Part shown: positions 1-14,400 of the stretch, in pieces | Layout of the letters: each line of letters starts with the position of its first letter | How positions within the stretch are numbered: the first letter of the stretch is position 1 | Notes under the pieces: model-generated | Databases searched by the model: none | What the model was told of the DNA's origin: nothing | What the model saw: only the letters and a program-made list of their open reading frames with translations | NCBI RefSeq assembly: GCF_901933205.1 | Contig: NC_044572.1 | Span: 77,373,465 to 77,437,464 of the forward strand | DNA from: Camarhynchus parvulus | Lineage: Eukaryota; Chordata; Aves; Passeriformes; Thraupidae | Length of the DNA: 64,000 bases | Direction: 5' to 3' | Position numbers and translations under genes: made by a program

Positions 1-3000
1 AAAAACTGCTTGAAATATTCGAATGAGCTGCTGAAGTGGAGTAAACTTGGATCAAAAGAAAGTAAAGGTCTTCACTGAGCACTTTCCTCTGTGTTTTCCA
101 TCTGCAGTCATGGTGATATGGAATGATAAATGTCACTCGGAAGGTACTTAAACAGTGCTTGCCAAATACCTACATATGTGGAAGAAAGGGATGTTTTACT
201 GGTTTTTTTAAATACACAGCATTAAAGGAGAGCTGGACTGGAGAGATTTGTCAAGGAGAGAGCTGAAATTGTGTTATTGGGAGCAAATCCTCTCCATCTA
301 CTTGTTCCTCTTTGGATTGGATACAAATAGGGGATACACCTATTGGTGAACATCCTTTGTAACTGGAGGGGAGGAGCTGGGGGAACTCAAGAAGTGTGTT
401 TGAATTCTGTAAGTGAATGAAATTAAGCAAATAGAAGTCAAATTCAAGCCTTTGAAAAGCAGAATGTATAGCAAGCTACTTTCTCTGCTGCTCTAGATAT
501 TGAAGCGTATTCATGTTGGTAGCAGATGTGATAATTTACAGTAATTATTTCATTGTTTTAATTTTTCTAAAGTTCAGTTTTTAAATATGTTGCAGTGGAA
601 AGCAAAAACAATTCAGCTCAAGCAGTAAACCACTGAACATTTACATATGAAAGCAGGTTCTACACTCATTAGTGCAATTTCCTAAAGGGAGCGCATGGAG
701 TACGTGACCTTTTGTCACAAGACATTTCGGCAGGCAGGCCTCAGACAGAAGGACAGAGGACCCATTAATCTTTGGGAGACCTCAGAACAATCAGAGTATC
801 TGTTTTCACAATTTCCAATCTGTTCTGAACTATCCATAACATGGAAACTTTTCCACTTGGTATGCTTAATGAGTGTTTTCTGCTAATGAAGTGTCTTTCT
901 CCTCAGCTCCCCTTATCTTCGCTGCAGCTGGCAGAACTATGTATCATTTCATCCCTTTGAACTTTAGCACATCTTTCTCTCTCTCTTGGTTTCATGTTTC
1001 TTTTTCTGTCTCCTGTTTTATTTGATAATGATTCCTCCCTGCAACCTTACCTTTTCTGATCTCTGTCTCCTTTTCTTCGAGTGCCTTAAATTAAAAAACA
1101 AACACCACCACAAAAAAAACCCAACAACAAAAAAAAAAGACTGTCTTTTTAAAACAAGCTGCAGCCATTGCTAAAATCATCAGCTGAATGTTCTTCCAGC
1201 TTGCTGCTATTAATAAAGTTGCTAAGCCTTGGTGCTATTCGGGAGACAGATCAGAGTAAATTTAAGATCTAAACTTGCTATTCAAGCTGTTTCAGAGGCA
1301 GAAGTTTTCCTGTTGCCCAGAAGCAGCCAGCCTTGTGCAGCTTGGCTCAAGTGCTTTCTCAGGTTCCTGTTTCCATTTAGGCTATTTCTTGCAATTGCAT
1401 TGGCATAATCTCCAGTGGCACGATACTGGTATAATCATAGCGAGTGACCCCACCTCCAGCATCTGCAGGGCCTCAGCTGTGCTGGTCTCTCAAAACCTCT
1501 GTTATTATAGCTTGTTTTTATAATCCCCTGTTCTTGAGACTTCAACAGGTTCAGATGCGGCCATTCTCTCCTGCACATAAGTAGGGCATGCACTTTTCTT
1601 TGGTTGCACATCTAAGACCAGTTTGGTCCTAATAGACAAAATCCTGACTTAGTTATAGTTCACATGAAGTATTTAATGTAGACAAAAAATTCACTTTTTA
1701 AATTGTTTTTATAGGAAACTTGTGTTGATGTGTGCCATGAGGCAACAGGATTGCAGGGTCCCTACTCACGTCTGTCTGCTCATTTACTGTCTGTCTCATT
1801 CCTCTGTTGTAGTGATGGTCTTGTCACTGTCAAGATAAAAGCTGCCTTCTCTCAGACCTTGTGATCGCTAAAGGGACAATTCTGTTTCTCTTCAGGTTTC
1901 TACATTAACTTTTTTTAATCTTAAAGTTTAATTAGGTTAGGTAAATAAGTGAGACAAAATTAAACCCGTATTGTAAAGCTACTGCAGGGTAGGGGCTACA
2001 GGGAGCAACAGGAAAAATGAAACTGGTAATACCTTAGCAGTTCAAAGGAAGACTGGTAGAAAAAAAGTCTGTAATAAATTCTATGAGGTCTCCTGCTCTT
2101 AGAGTCCTATCATGCTCCATATTCATTCTGGGAAAATTAGTATCAAGGCAGTAAGATTGCTTCTGGGGGCAGAGCCATTTGAAAGGATCAAGGTATGGCT
2201 ATTGGCACCTGCAGTGTACTTTGAGGCATAGGTCATTAATGACCATGAGACACCCTGGAATAGCAAGCAGTTTGTCCTCTAATATGAAATAAGATACAAA
2301 CCTATTTTGCTTGGCGCCTGAATTAAAGTTGTGTTCTTAAAATAGCTCTGAATCATTACAAATGTAAGTTTAGCATGATACCAGCCTAAACACCAGGTAG
2401 AAGTACAGCTCAGGAATGCAGTGCAGAGGAGCAGTGATAGCAGAGCTTGACCCCATCTGCAAGGGTGATTGTGTGCAGGGTGTGGAGCAGGTACAAGTGC
2501 AGGGAGCGCAGTAGGTGAGCTGGTTGTCGAGCTGGAATTGCAGTATTGTCATATTGAGACATGGCTGTATGAATTACTGAGTTTGCCTTCTAGGGAGATT
2601 TTTTTTTTTTTTCAGAAATGTAGATAAGAGCGCAAGTCTCATGGTACTGAATTGGGAAGAGCACTGACACATAACTTTGAAAGATTCAGGCAGATAAAGT
2701 CTGAACTTCAAGAGAATTCTACTGTACCTGAAACAGAGGATTGCTAAGCGTCTGGATATCTTTACTTTCAGAAGTCTTTATTTTAAAAAATTATCCTTAA
2801 TAAGGTGTTCTAGTTCCAAACTTCTGTGCCCATGGAGTTGTATACCAAGCATTTGCTTTATACAGTAACATTCTGCAGACTCTGGGTCTCCTTACAGGGG
2901 AGCAGATGCCTTTGTGGGTTTTTAAAGATGCTGAGCCCAGCAGTTAAAAGCTAAAAAGTGTTAGGCCCTAAATGGAGGTGTCTCTATGGTTTAGTCAGTT

Positions 3001-3589
3001 GCTAAGCCCTGAGGTAGCTCTGCTGCAGCATAGCTGCAGTGGTGTCTGGTACTGGGAGCTAGCAGATCACGGGGTAAATTTAACTTGCTATCCATAAGGA
3101 AAAGGTAATAGCCTGGTCACATTAATAGTTACTCTGTCATACTTTGAAAATAGAGGAAATAGATAATATAGCCCAGGTGGAGCTGCTGGGTGTGTGTAGG
3201 GATGTCTGTAGAAAGTTAAGGTCTAGCAGTATTCATTTACAGCTGTATAAGCAGCTCATATATTAGAGATCCTTATTGCCTTTTTTTTTTTAAATCTGTC
3301 TTTAATCTCAGTTGTTCTCAATAAATACTTGGTTTAAGAAAGCTTTCTGGCTGCCAATTACTGCTGTCATTGCTTCTGGAGGCAGCAGAGCCACAGGCTA
3401 TGAGCACAGATTGCTCTTGCTCAGGCAGCTTGGGTCAGACTCAGGGAGCTGCTGCTCAGGCTCATCATTTGGGAGAAGAGCAACTGTTTCCCAAAAACGC
3501 AGCATGTTGGCCTGATCTCACAGGTCAACAATTGCAAACTATTTATCCTCCTTACCCTTTAACTAGCTCATAAGGCTTTATTATTCATA

Positions 3590-3770
3590 ACCAGGCAGGC
3601 GCAGTCGGAAGGTGTGGTGTCGTGCCTGGCCAACGCCACTTAATTCAGCTACCTGGATCTTGTCGCCTTGGGTTTTGCAGAATTACATAGCTTCAAATCA
3701 AGGCTTGTGGAATATGTGCCAGCTGCATCATTTTGTGACACGTCACTTGAGTAATTAGGTCAGGCGCTAG
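3590..3770. promoter_or_regulatory. Possible intronic enhancer-like block
   Basis: This block is richer in CpG than its surroundings and packs several transcription-factor-like words. They are GTGACACGTCAC (an inverted GTGA...TCAC), a TAATTA homeodomain core, AGGTCA, an E-box CAGCTG and GGAATATG. Motif density is the only evidence; conservation was not tested. Confidence 0.2.
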
Positions 3771-5404
3771 AGGACTCATTCCTTAGGTAAAAGTGGTAAG
3801 GAGAGTGGGTGTGAGGAGAGCAATCGCTCCTGCTCGCAGAGTGCTGGCAGTAATGTAACATGTGAATCTGAATCCCTTTCTGAAAGAGCAAGGTGTTTCG
3901 TGCTATGTGTAAGCCTTGCCTCTCTTTGGTGTCCTCTCTGAAAGATCGCTCCCATCACTGCTGTGGTGCAGCCTCTTGTTAATGCTGTCTGAGTCACTGG
4001 GTTGTCCCTTTGTCCCCTTCCCCGAGTATCCCGCTTGCTGGGCTGAAGTAGGTCATAACACTCTCCAGGCAGTCACTCAGGCAAGGCATGTTCTTCTTCT
4101 TCATCAAGGTTTGTTGTTTGCTAAGCAGGGCTGACGAGGCATTCCTTTGCTAAGTGTATTAGGATTTGTCTTTAAGTGACCATGGTTAAGGGGTTTAAAA
4201 TTGAGCTGTTTAAGGCTAGGGACAGAGAGCTGAGATGGGACGCTGCAGGCGAGGGAGCAGACACTGTACTGTACTGTAAAGGTTGCACCCAGCTCCAGGC
4301 AGAGCAGGCAGACAAGAGTTTTACTTGTTTTGCAGCATGTACCATTTGGTAGGACTCTGTCCACAAGTGGTAGGAGCAATTTCTGGATCTTGGATAGTAA
4401 CTGTGGCAGTATGTAAGCAGGATGGAGGGACACATGGAGAGCAATTGCTGCTTCGGGAGGAACTTGGGTGGGGGTGGCCCAGGTGGCAAAGTATAATAAC
4501 AATTCTGTGGAAAAATCAATTGCCCAGTGATGGGATATTTTTAATGTGCAACATCTGCTGTGTAGTTCAGTGTAATATCCAGAAGTGAGAAAGATTTTGA
4601 CTGCTTCAGCAATTGATCTGCCAGCAGCAGAAGACCTTACTGCCTACAGCTGACTTCAGGCACTACAATAATTCTTGTATATTGTGCCACCTGATGGATT
4701 TTTTTGTGGCTTATGAATTCCTTTATATGTGGCTATGTGGCATAGGTAGGCAATCGTGGAACTGCAGCTACTGATCCCAAGTCTGAAGTATTTGTTTTTT
4801 ATAAATACCAGTAAAGAACTTGGCTTTTCTTCCTTCTTGTGCGCTCTACCAAGCATTTGAATTGCAAACATTGTCATGCAAATGTATGCGTTGAAAAACT
4901 GTGTACTTCATCAAGCTCTGGAAGTTTTTTTCTTTAACTACTACAAAAAAAAAGTCCCCCCATCTCTAAATGGCAATTTACATTCAAATCCTGTTTGCTG
5001 TGTTCTCATGGTAACTACTCCGAGGGAACATGCACAGTCCATGATAAATAGACATCTCTAGAGCTCCAAAAGCATCGCTGGGGTACAGAGCATTGTTCTT
5101 TAGCAAAAACTTTAAAGTTCACAAGTCTCTTCCTTGCTAAGCTGTGTCACAGGGCATATTGTGCATTTTATCTCTTAAGGTTTAGGAATTTGTTGGCTGT
5201 GAAATATATTTACATTCTTGCTGCCTATAAGGTGAGATTAGCCCTCGTGTCCTGTTAGTCAGGAATATCTTCAGTGATTGCTGTAGAGCCAGCCCTCGCT
5301 AGGCTTGACTTCCTTTGAGTAGCAGCAGGAATGAATTAAGCAAGTACAGCCAAAGATATCACATGAAAGACTTGAAATACCAGAGCTGAAGAAAGCTCTG
5401 TTCT

Positions 5405-5408
5405 GTGT

Positions 5409-5440
<32 letters not shown>
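5405..5440. repeat. (TG)n microsatellite
   Basis: A run of TG dinucleotides with one interruption (TCTG near 5412), about 36 bp, inside the first intron. Likely length-polymorphic. Confidence 0.95.
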
Positions 5441-8400
5441 TCATAGCTGCAAAAAAACCCTGCTAAAGGTTCAGTTTTTCACAATGGACGAAAGCTGAAA
5501 GGGGAAAACGTCTTAAAAGGTAAGGGGTTTAATTCATGATGAGTTTTAAATTATTTTAATCTTGCATACTTCAAGCTGCAGTGGACTTGTAGAAAAAGTA
5601 TAGAAAGTACCTGGAGTTTGCCTGAGCAAGCTGTACTGGAAATGTTTCTGAGCTTGTATTTTCTTTTAAAGAGGGTAAATGCATGCAGAATCAAGTTTAT
5701 GAGAAAAGAACTGAATTTACTGGTCTAATCATATTTTCGAACTCCAGGAGAGCTTTGCTGCCAAGCAGTCTGCTTTAATAAATCACACTTTGTTTGAAAG
5801 TTAAAGGGATGATTGTTTGCAGAGCTGGGAAAAAGTCGACAGAAGTAGAGCTGTGCGTGCAGATGGGAAGGACCTCTGTTGTAGTGATGGGCTGCTTTCT
5901 GGAGAAAGATCTTTTCTGTTGATCAGTCCATAGTGTATATTCAGTAAAACCAGCTATGTGAAGTTAAGGATTACAGTATTCCTGACATATATTAAGCATA
6001 AGGCATGTATTTTTGCATTGATTGCATTATAAGAAAGTAATACTGGGAACAAGTGTATTTGGGGTGGGGGGGGAGTCAAGCAAGGTATCTGCAGAACCCA
6101 GAAGTCTCAGTTAATTTTGTAATTTTACTGGCAAAGCTTTCATGGGGCACACTTGAAACAGTAATTTTTTGCCATAGAAATACAGGAAATGGAATATGCC
6201 TGTGAAAAAAACTTACTGCAGTAGTAATGGAAAGGACAGCATAGCAGTTGGTATATATTGACCTTCTTTGCTGTGTCAACTCTCCCTTCTGCCCCCAGTG
6301 AAACAGCCCTCTAACACAGCAGGTAAAATAGTGCTGTTCACCACTGATTGCCTTTGCTTCTGGGATCTGCACTTTGTGCCTTGCTTTCCCACTTAAAGTG
6401 CTTGTCTCTGCAAACATTAGAATTCAGCCACAGGGTAGAAAATTAGGTTAAAATTGCTTGAGAGAACCTGTTATGAAGGGAATGGGTTTGATCCTGCATC
6501 ATTGAAGTCTATGGGAGTTTTATTCTGGTCTCAAGAAGCGCAGCCCTAGATTTGCCTTGCAAATCTGGATGGAGGGTACATGATCTGATAAAGTGCCTAT
6601 GGGACCAGGAAACAGTGTTGCCATAACTTGTAGTTGTTCTTCTCTCACTGATGTTAAAATATGTCCTTTTAAACCCCAAGTGGTAGCAGTGGTGATAGGT
6701 CAAAATGTAGCTGGTTTTGTTGTATGCACATTGATGATATGTATTCAGTATTTCTTCTGCTAAATCTTCTTAGTTTCAGAGAAGATAAGATTTCTTTTGT
6801 TTCTCATTTGTTGGCTTTTTCAAAAAAACGTATTTACAACCTGTAGCATAAATGAAAGCTTAACAACAGTGGTTATAACATAAAAAACAGATTACTGAAA
6901 GTTAGAGTGCTGTCCCAGCTATTCACAGATCTTTGTCAAAGCTACCCTCAGAACACAAAATCTGTGTGAAGAGCAGAAGTTAATGTTGTTTAAGAGTAGA
7001 ACTTGGATCAGTTACATAACCGTTTTCTTTTTGACTGTATCTATCTGTTTACATACATACATATGTGTGAGTTTTCTTAATTTATTCTTAACAGGATGCA
7101 GCGAAGGCTTTGAGGGGGGGAACCTCACTATGATCCATTCGTAAGGACTAAGTACACTTCAGAACATCTGGTGCCACCTCATCAGATGAAACATTAAACA
7201 CAAAATGCTTACTCAAAGAACATCAAAGCGTTTTATCTTTGTTCTCTTACACTCAGAATTTACTGTTTCTGGTGGGTTTAGGCAGTTTATAAACCTCAGT
7301 AGCAAGGCAGGTCCATTCCTACCACTGTCCATGGCAGTCAGGTTGTGGTTTCAGTTGTATGAAGTGGAATGTAGTAGCTGTAAAGTCTGTGTTTGAGGAC
7401 ATCATCAGAGCTGGAAGAGTGGTCAGTCTAACCTACAGGAAGTTTTTGGCTGACACATTATGAGGTTTGAGGTTGCTCTTATTGGTTTGTCTTCTCTCTA
7501 TGTTCCTGATGTGTATTCCCTATTCAGGCAACAGGGAGCTGGGCAGCTGGTGCTGATTGCAGGAGCTTTGCTGGGGAGATGATAGCAGCACAATTCCTCA
7601 GGCTTTGTGGGCAGCATTTGTTTTGTTGCTTGGTCCCAGGCACCAGATAAGTGCACACAGTTCAGGTCTGTGAAGTTGCTGGTTGCCAAGAAGCCCATTG
7701 CACTATGTAAATCACACTGGCAAGTTTTTTGTTTTGGCAGCCACCTTGAATTGTGGCATACACCCATCAGTATTATACAATATCTAGTGTAGGGAAGGTA
7801 AGTTTGTCACCAAACTCAAAGTGCTATGTTCTGTTTCCTCTGTTCACATGATGCAATCAATCATGGCATTTTTGAAACTCACTCAGTAGATCTAGGAATC
7901 TCCTAAGTATGTGGCAAGTAGGGGCTTTGGAGGGGTCTCCAAAACTTTATTAGTGAAGCAGAGATAATGTAGATGGGTTGAGAGAAGACATCCACTTTCA
8001 GAAAGCCAGATGAATACCAGATCATCTGTGATACTGGCTTTCTCAAAGGAATGGCTGCCCCAGATTCAGCATGATGAAGATGAGTATGTCCATCTGCAGC
8101 TTGCCAAACAAGCTTGCCATTTGTGCATACTTCATACTTAGCCAAAAAGAAACAGTGACCAGCCTCATCAATTAAAAGTAGTATTTCAAAGGGAGAAATG
8201 ATTTTTATTAGAAGTGGTGCAGCGCTTAAATTAGCTTCAAGGAAGTTTTTAATGTAGGCACACAATTCACATGTCAAACAAAATTGCTTTTAGGAAAGCT
8301 GATTTTATCTCAGGTGTTCCCTTCTGAGTCAAACATTAAGGGTTATGTTGGGTTATGTACATAAGCGAGCCTAGGAATTTCTCAGGGAAGAAATGGCTGT

Positions 8401-11400
8401 TCAGCCATCTAAAATTGCATTTCCCTGTGACCCCTGGCATGCCCAACACAGTGCATCTCAAATCAGCCTGGTTCTTACAGGACATGCACATCTCATTGGC
8501 CTTAATGCGCTCTAAGCACACATGTAAATGCTTTGCTTGAGTTAGTACTGGTTTGATGCTGCTTTAGCCAGCATGTAACAGAGCCACAATACCTCCTGTC
8601 ACACAGCTGTGAAGGGGAGAGACATTTGTGCAGCTCCCTTACGGTGCATGCCCAACCTAAAGTCACAAATCATCTGCGCAAAGACAAGACTTGTTGCATC
8701 CATTGCTTCCAGTCATGTGTGTTCCATGCAGCTAGCCAGGTCCCAGAGAAAGAATGCTGGTAAGGCAGCAGTGAAAATGCTCTTAAGCACTCATGGAGTC
8801 TCAAGATTCTGTTTTCACCATGATCAGAAAATATGGAAGAGGGATAAAATAAAATCTACTTCTAGGACAAGAAGAGACAATATCTTATTTGAATATGACA
8901 TAACAGATTGTAAGGTCATAAGAGCAGGAGTTTTCTCCACAAAATCATCTTAAAAATGGATAGAGTCAACCAAAAGTGTGGTTCACATAAGTAAGTGAAG
9001 ATGGAACTAAACCTTACTGAAACAAAGGGCTGTTGACCAGCATCCGTGGCTGTGAATTCTGCGGGCTTGGAGGAGATGAGTAGTGGCATCACAATTAAGT
9101 CACTCAGAAGGCAGTTGAATGTTAAATTAGTTAGATCCTGATGTACTGTTACCATTTATTATAATTAATTCTTTCTCTCAGTCTTTAGATATGTATGTGT
9201 AGATAAATCAGTTAATAGTTACTTTGATGACCATATTGATATTAGGGAGGTTTATTGCCATTCATTTTGGATAACCCTGCACCATGCTTATAAAGTAAAG
9301 TGAATTTACTTTATAGTTAACTCTTACTTCACAGTTGTATAGGAATTGGAACAAAAAAGTCATACTAATGCTTGTCAATGCAAAACTGTTGCAATGATGT
9401 GGCAGTGGTGGGTTTTTTTTCTCTCTACTGAATGCAATTAGTATCAATGCAAAAGACACAGGAGCTTCCTGCTGTTCTGGCCCATGGTGATGTTGACTCA
9501 CCTGTGTGTGGCCTCTGTGGCAGCACGGAGAGCTGTGATCCACACAGCTCTTCCATCTCATGTTTATATAAAATATGAAGAAATCAGTCAAGGGGTTTTT
9601 TGTTTGACTTACATTGGAAATTTCAGAATTATCAGAAAAATCTATTTTTATTTTGATGTAGTTCTCAGAAACATCAAAGAGCTGAAGGAGGAAACTCTCC
9701 AACTCTCAGTGGGAAGATGGGATAGGACTGTTGTGTTACAACAAAGCTGTCCAAGAGAACATATTTATTGTCTTTTTCTGTGAAATTAATATACACAAAA
9801 GCAAACAACTGCCTTCTTTTTCTGCCCCTGCACTGCAAACACACACATACACACATTTCACTAGTCTTGTCTCTTGTCCAGTCAGTTGCAGATCTGCAAA
9901 GCATGTCCTGAGTATAAAATGTAAAAATATATAGGAATACAAGAACAGCAGCTCATAGGATCAAATTTGAAGAAAAATTCCAAAATTAGACTGACACTTT
10001 GTGAGATGTACTGAGGTATAAGATGCAGTAGTAATTAACACACCAGTGACATGGGATTGAGCTGGGCCGTTCGTGTGGACCATCACACAGTTCTTGCTGT
10101 CAGCCAGGTAGACATCTGTACTGGTCACAGGAATCTCCATCACCTCTGTAAACTTGAATTTCCCCTCTCTAGATTTAAAAATGGTCTTAAATGCAGTGTT
10201 ACAGGGTTCCTGATACTTAAAGGAGATCCCCAGATCACACACTGCAAGTCTGCTGGATCCCAGCTCTGGAGCAGCCCCCCGGTACCCTGGGCTCCCTCAG
10301 ATTGAAGTGAGTCTTTGGAAATGATCCAAATCAACCAGAGCCATGTGCAGCCCACTGGGGCATTTTAGGTGCAGAGGGGCTTGTGTGCTGGGCACTGTGG
10401 CAAGGGAGGGCCAGCTCAGGGAGTTGGGAGGCAGGGATGCTCTGGGAGGGCTGGCTAGCAGAGCCCAGAGGCAGCTGTGAATGGAGCCCTGTGCTGGGCT
10501 GGGAATAATCTGCCCTTTCAGTGCTGCCCGACCTCGGGTGTCCTAGCAACACAAAGCTGCTCGGCTGAATATTTCACGGCATTCCTCATTTGCACATATC
10601 AGGTATTGGCTGTGATTTAAGCCTGGCTGATTTCCCATTATGGCTTTCGAACAACAAGCTCGGTACAGGAAAGAGAGGAGAAAGGGCTACTCAGGAGAAA
10701 ATTTTATAAAACCACACAGTTTTTTTTTGGCAGAGGAATGGCTCTGAAACATTTCCTTGCTTGAGAAAGCATGGAGCAGCAAGTCTGAGCATTACGTCAG
10801 CCTGTGCTTTGTAGGCATCTTATATGGAGAGAATGAACTGCATGCAGGGGCAAAATGCATTGGAGAAACTGCTGGTGGCCTCAGTATTGCAAAGGGGGCA
10901 TGATCAAGTGCTGACTTTTTAATGTTTCTTGAATTTTATTTTAGTTTTTTTAGCTGTGAAGTTGGAGGCCCTTAGGGCCTTACAGCAAGCAGGAACACTC
11001 CGCATTTAAATCAACTAAAGCCAACCAACACTTTTATTATTCTAAATCTTGTAGTTTGCAGAGGTGTGATTCATGATTGTTGTGTCACACAGCTGAGCAG
11101 CACAGGTTTGCTCACAAATCACTGAACTGACTTCTGAGATAGCAGGGAATTTTAAGTACTCTCTTTAAAGCAATGCCTCAAAATAGAAGAATATCAAGAT
11201 GTAAATGGCATTTGGGCATATGATCCTAGAGAGATAGTGTGTGATGAGATCTAGGGAAGCAGCAGGTGGGTGCCCAAGTCTGAAGCTGGGAATAAAGTCA
11301 GATTTGGATTCAGAATCCTCTTCTACTCTCCTTGTGCTCTACAAGTTGATGTCCCTTGTCCCTCTGTGGAATGTGATGTTAGTGCCCCCCACCCATGAGC

Positions 11401-14400
11401 TGGAAGTGAGGTTCTTCTACCTTGTCCTTTTCACTTAACCTGCAGTAAAAAAGAGGAGGCAATAACCCTCTGTCGTCTCTTCCCTTGTGTGCAGCTGTAG
11501 TCTGAGAAGAGGTTGCTCAGTTTTGTGTCACCAGGGAGAGCAAACAAAATTGTGATAAAGAGGATCAAAGTTATCTGCATTACCATTTGAGGATGTACTG
11601 CTGAAGTGATCCTGTGTTAGCATATCAGTGAGAACTGGTTTCTTGGAGGCTTTCAGGGGTGAGATTACTTGTAGTAACAGTGCACCAGGTACTAGAAACA
11701 CACAGGATTAGGTTCTTACACAGATTGCTATGAGATTTTACAGCCGTGTCAGGCTTTGGCTGTGCAAGAGGAAATTAATCATGTTCTCTCAAGTATTTCC
11801 ATCTTAGTTTCCTATTCCCTGATGAAACTTTGTATCTTTTGTGAATAAATGCTTGATACCAAGCACCACTATCTGTAAGAAATCATGTTAGAGGGACCAT
11901 AGTAAAACATGTTTTTAAGCATTTAGTAATGCATTTATATGCCCAGCCTGCCAGTAAATTGTCAAATAACCAAAAAAATCTTGTAAGCTATTGATAAAAA
12001 GTCTGTCATGGAGGAGTGACATTACAGTGGAAAAATTAAAACCAAAAAAAATCACAAAGGAAAAAGAAGGATGAGGTCTCAGTCTGTGTAAGTTATTAGG
12101 TGACATGGAGGGTCAGGGTTTCTCCCTGCAGCTGGTCTGTGTGCAGCCTCAGCAGATGTGGAGTGGTGTGTGCACAAATCTTCTTAACCCATAATGAACA
12201 ATGGAGGTGTTGGTGTTGGCTGTCTTGACGTGGGGTTGGTAAGGAAGGATAGCTGTCCCTTCAATTAGTACCTCACAGCATGTTTCTTCATGGTAGGTCT
12301 GTGGCTCAGGCAGCCTGATTGATTTTCTTCAGAAGCCTGCTGCTTACTCACAATGTGGGGAGAATGAGGCCAGATTGGGGTTTAGTCTGCAGGGACTGGA
12401 GGCTTTAGTAAGGACGACCTCAGATGAAATGGCAGCAGATTACACACAGGTGGAAAGGAGGGTCCATGAAAAGTTCCAGCTGGGGTCTGTGCTGTGAGTC
12501 ACACCTTCTGTCAGTGTGCTGAGACCCTGCCAGCAAGGCTTCAAACCTTAAATCCCTGTTTCCCAAATGCTTTTAATTGCCTGTCTCACATGGATGGTGC
12601 TGCAATTCTGGGACAAACACCCCATGGGACTTGCTGTGAATTTCAATGGAGGCCCTGAATAATGTATTCAAACAACAAGGGTTCACTTCAGCTGAAAGTT
12701 TAGGCAATCACTTACAGAGCTCTAAATATGCCCTTACAAAACTTTGATATCTCCAGCATTTAAGCCTGTGCCTTTAACAATCCATTTCTATTCTATGAAA
12801 TTGTAACCGTGTGTAAAAAATAAGTCATTCTGAGTAGCTAGCATTCCTCTGGGCCCATATGAGAGAGGTAGAAAATCCTGGCTTCCTTTAGAAGAAATTA
12901 TGGATACCTTTAAAAAGGAAAGTTCACAAAGAGGCTGAGTATATTTACTCAGGGATAACTTTTAGTCCATACAAACCAAACAGAAGGATTGAAATGCAAG
13001 AGTACAGGGACAGTAACTAATAAAAAGTATATTAAATAGCCCTTCAATTGTAATTTTATTGTTGTGTATGAAAGCATTGAAATCTCAGCAAGCCAGTCAG
13101 AATCATTTGAGCATATTTTCCCCGACAAAGAAGCTACTTCCAGCTCTTCTCTTTGCTGAATATAGTCAAGCAGGACCTGAAAAATGACCACAGCATCTTT
13201 GTGGATGGATCTGATTCAACAGTGTCTTGACAAGCTGAGATTTTTAAACACTAGTGCAAATAGTCAGTGTAGCAGTGTACTGCCTCGCAGCCCATAAATG
13301 GGCTGCAGTCTTAAAAATGTCCTTGGGATGCCCTTGCCTTGCCTTTACTTTGTAAAGTAAGCTGGGTGACAGGCTGAATATAAATACAAAAGCATTTTCA
13401 CATTCATTTATTAAGGCTCCTGCTTTGACTGTTTTGGTAGAGTAGAAGACCTCTAAAATTACAGTGTTCCTTCTATGCAGCACTATTTTTAGCACAGGAA
13501 ACTCTAACCTGTGGCATGAGAGTGGCTAATTTTGCAGTCTGTCTCTTATCTGAAATACTCAGGGCTGCAAGATGAGTGGTGCAGGTCAGATGCAGTAGTA
13601 GGAGTGATCAGCTAATGGTGTAAATGATTGCTGCTGGTAAATGCAGTGCTTTCAGGTTCAGACCTGCAGAGACTGTAAAAAGAGCCAGCATGTCATTACT
13701 GAGCTTGCAGGGAAATCTGGCATGGAGTTTGCAGCGGAACTTTTTTGAAGCACAAGGATTGTTGCAATATACCCATGTTCTTTTTCTAGCAAGTTACCAC
13801 CAGCAGTGTTAATACTTCTTAAAGGCTGTTCATGGATTTTTGGGGTGGGTGTACAGAAAAAGGCCAGGAGAACTTTGGACATGTGAAACACTTACTGTTG
13901 TTTCAGGTTTATTGAAATATTCCTTGACTTGCCAGTGCCATACAGTAGAAATCTCAAATAAATAATAGCTCTGGGAAGTTCTTTGTTTTTATTGTCCTCT
14001 ATTTTTATGGTGTTTATCTGGACACAAGTACTCTGGGACAGGAAGGGAATGCCTTCCAAAACAAAGCAGGCATCAAACTTGTGTGTGTTTCAACCCACAC
14101 CTGTTCCAGTTGTTCCATGCTGGCTACATGTTAGAGAAAAATGTAGAGGGTTTCTTCCTTTGAAATAGGCTTTTAGGTGAGTGGGGCTTCATCTTCCTTG
14201 GGAAGGATATGCACAGGTTTTAATGCTCTTTGCTTTATGTGCTGGAAGCACATAAATTCTGAGGTTGAAAATCTGTTGAATAAACTGTTGTCACCAAAGC
14301 TGATGGTGCAAATGACTGAAGAAATGATGGCTAGAAAAACAGGGGGTGAAATGATTTGTTGGAGCTAGGGGGATGACATGCACACAGCTGCAGCTGCAGT

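Noticed and set aside
4104..4519. Two overlapping minus ORFs of 132 and 115 codons
   Set aside because: Two different frames open over the same DNA indicates stop-poor sequence rather than a gene.
7903..8277. 124-codon minus-strand ORF
   Set aside because: Protein-like in places, but isolated, without splice context or a second supporting segment.
9262..9702. 146-codon minus-strand ORF in the first intron
   Set aside because: Low-complexity hydrophobic and His/Pro runs, an overlapping plus-strand ORF and no recognisable motif.
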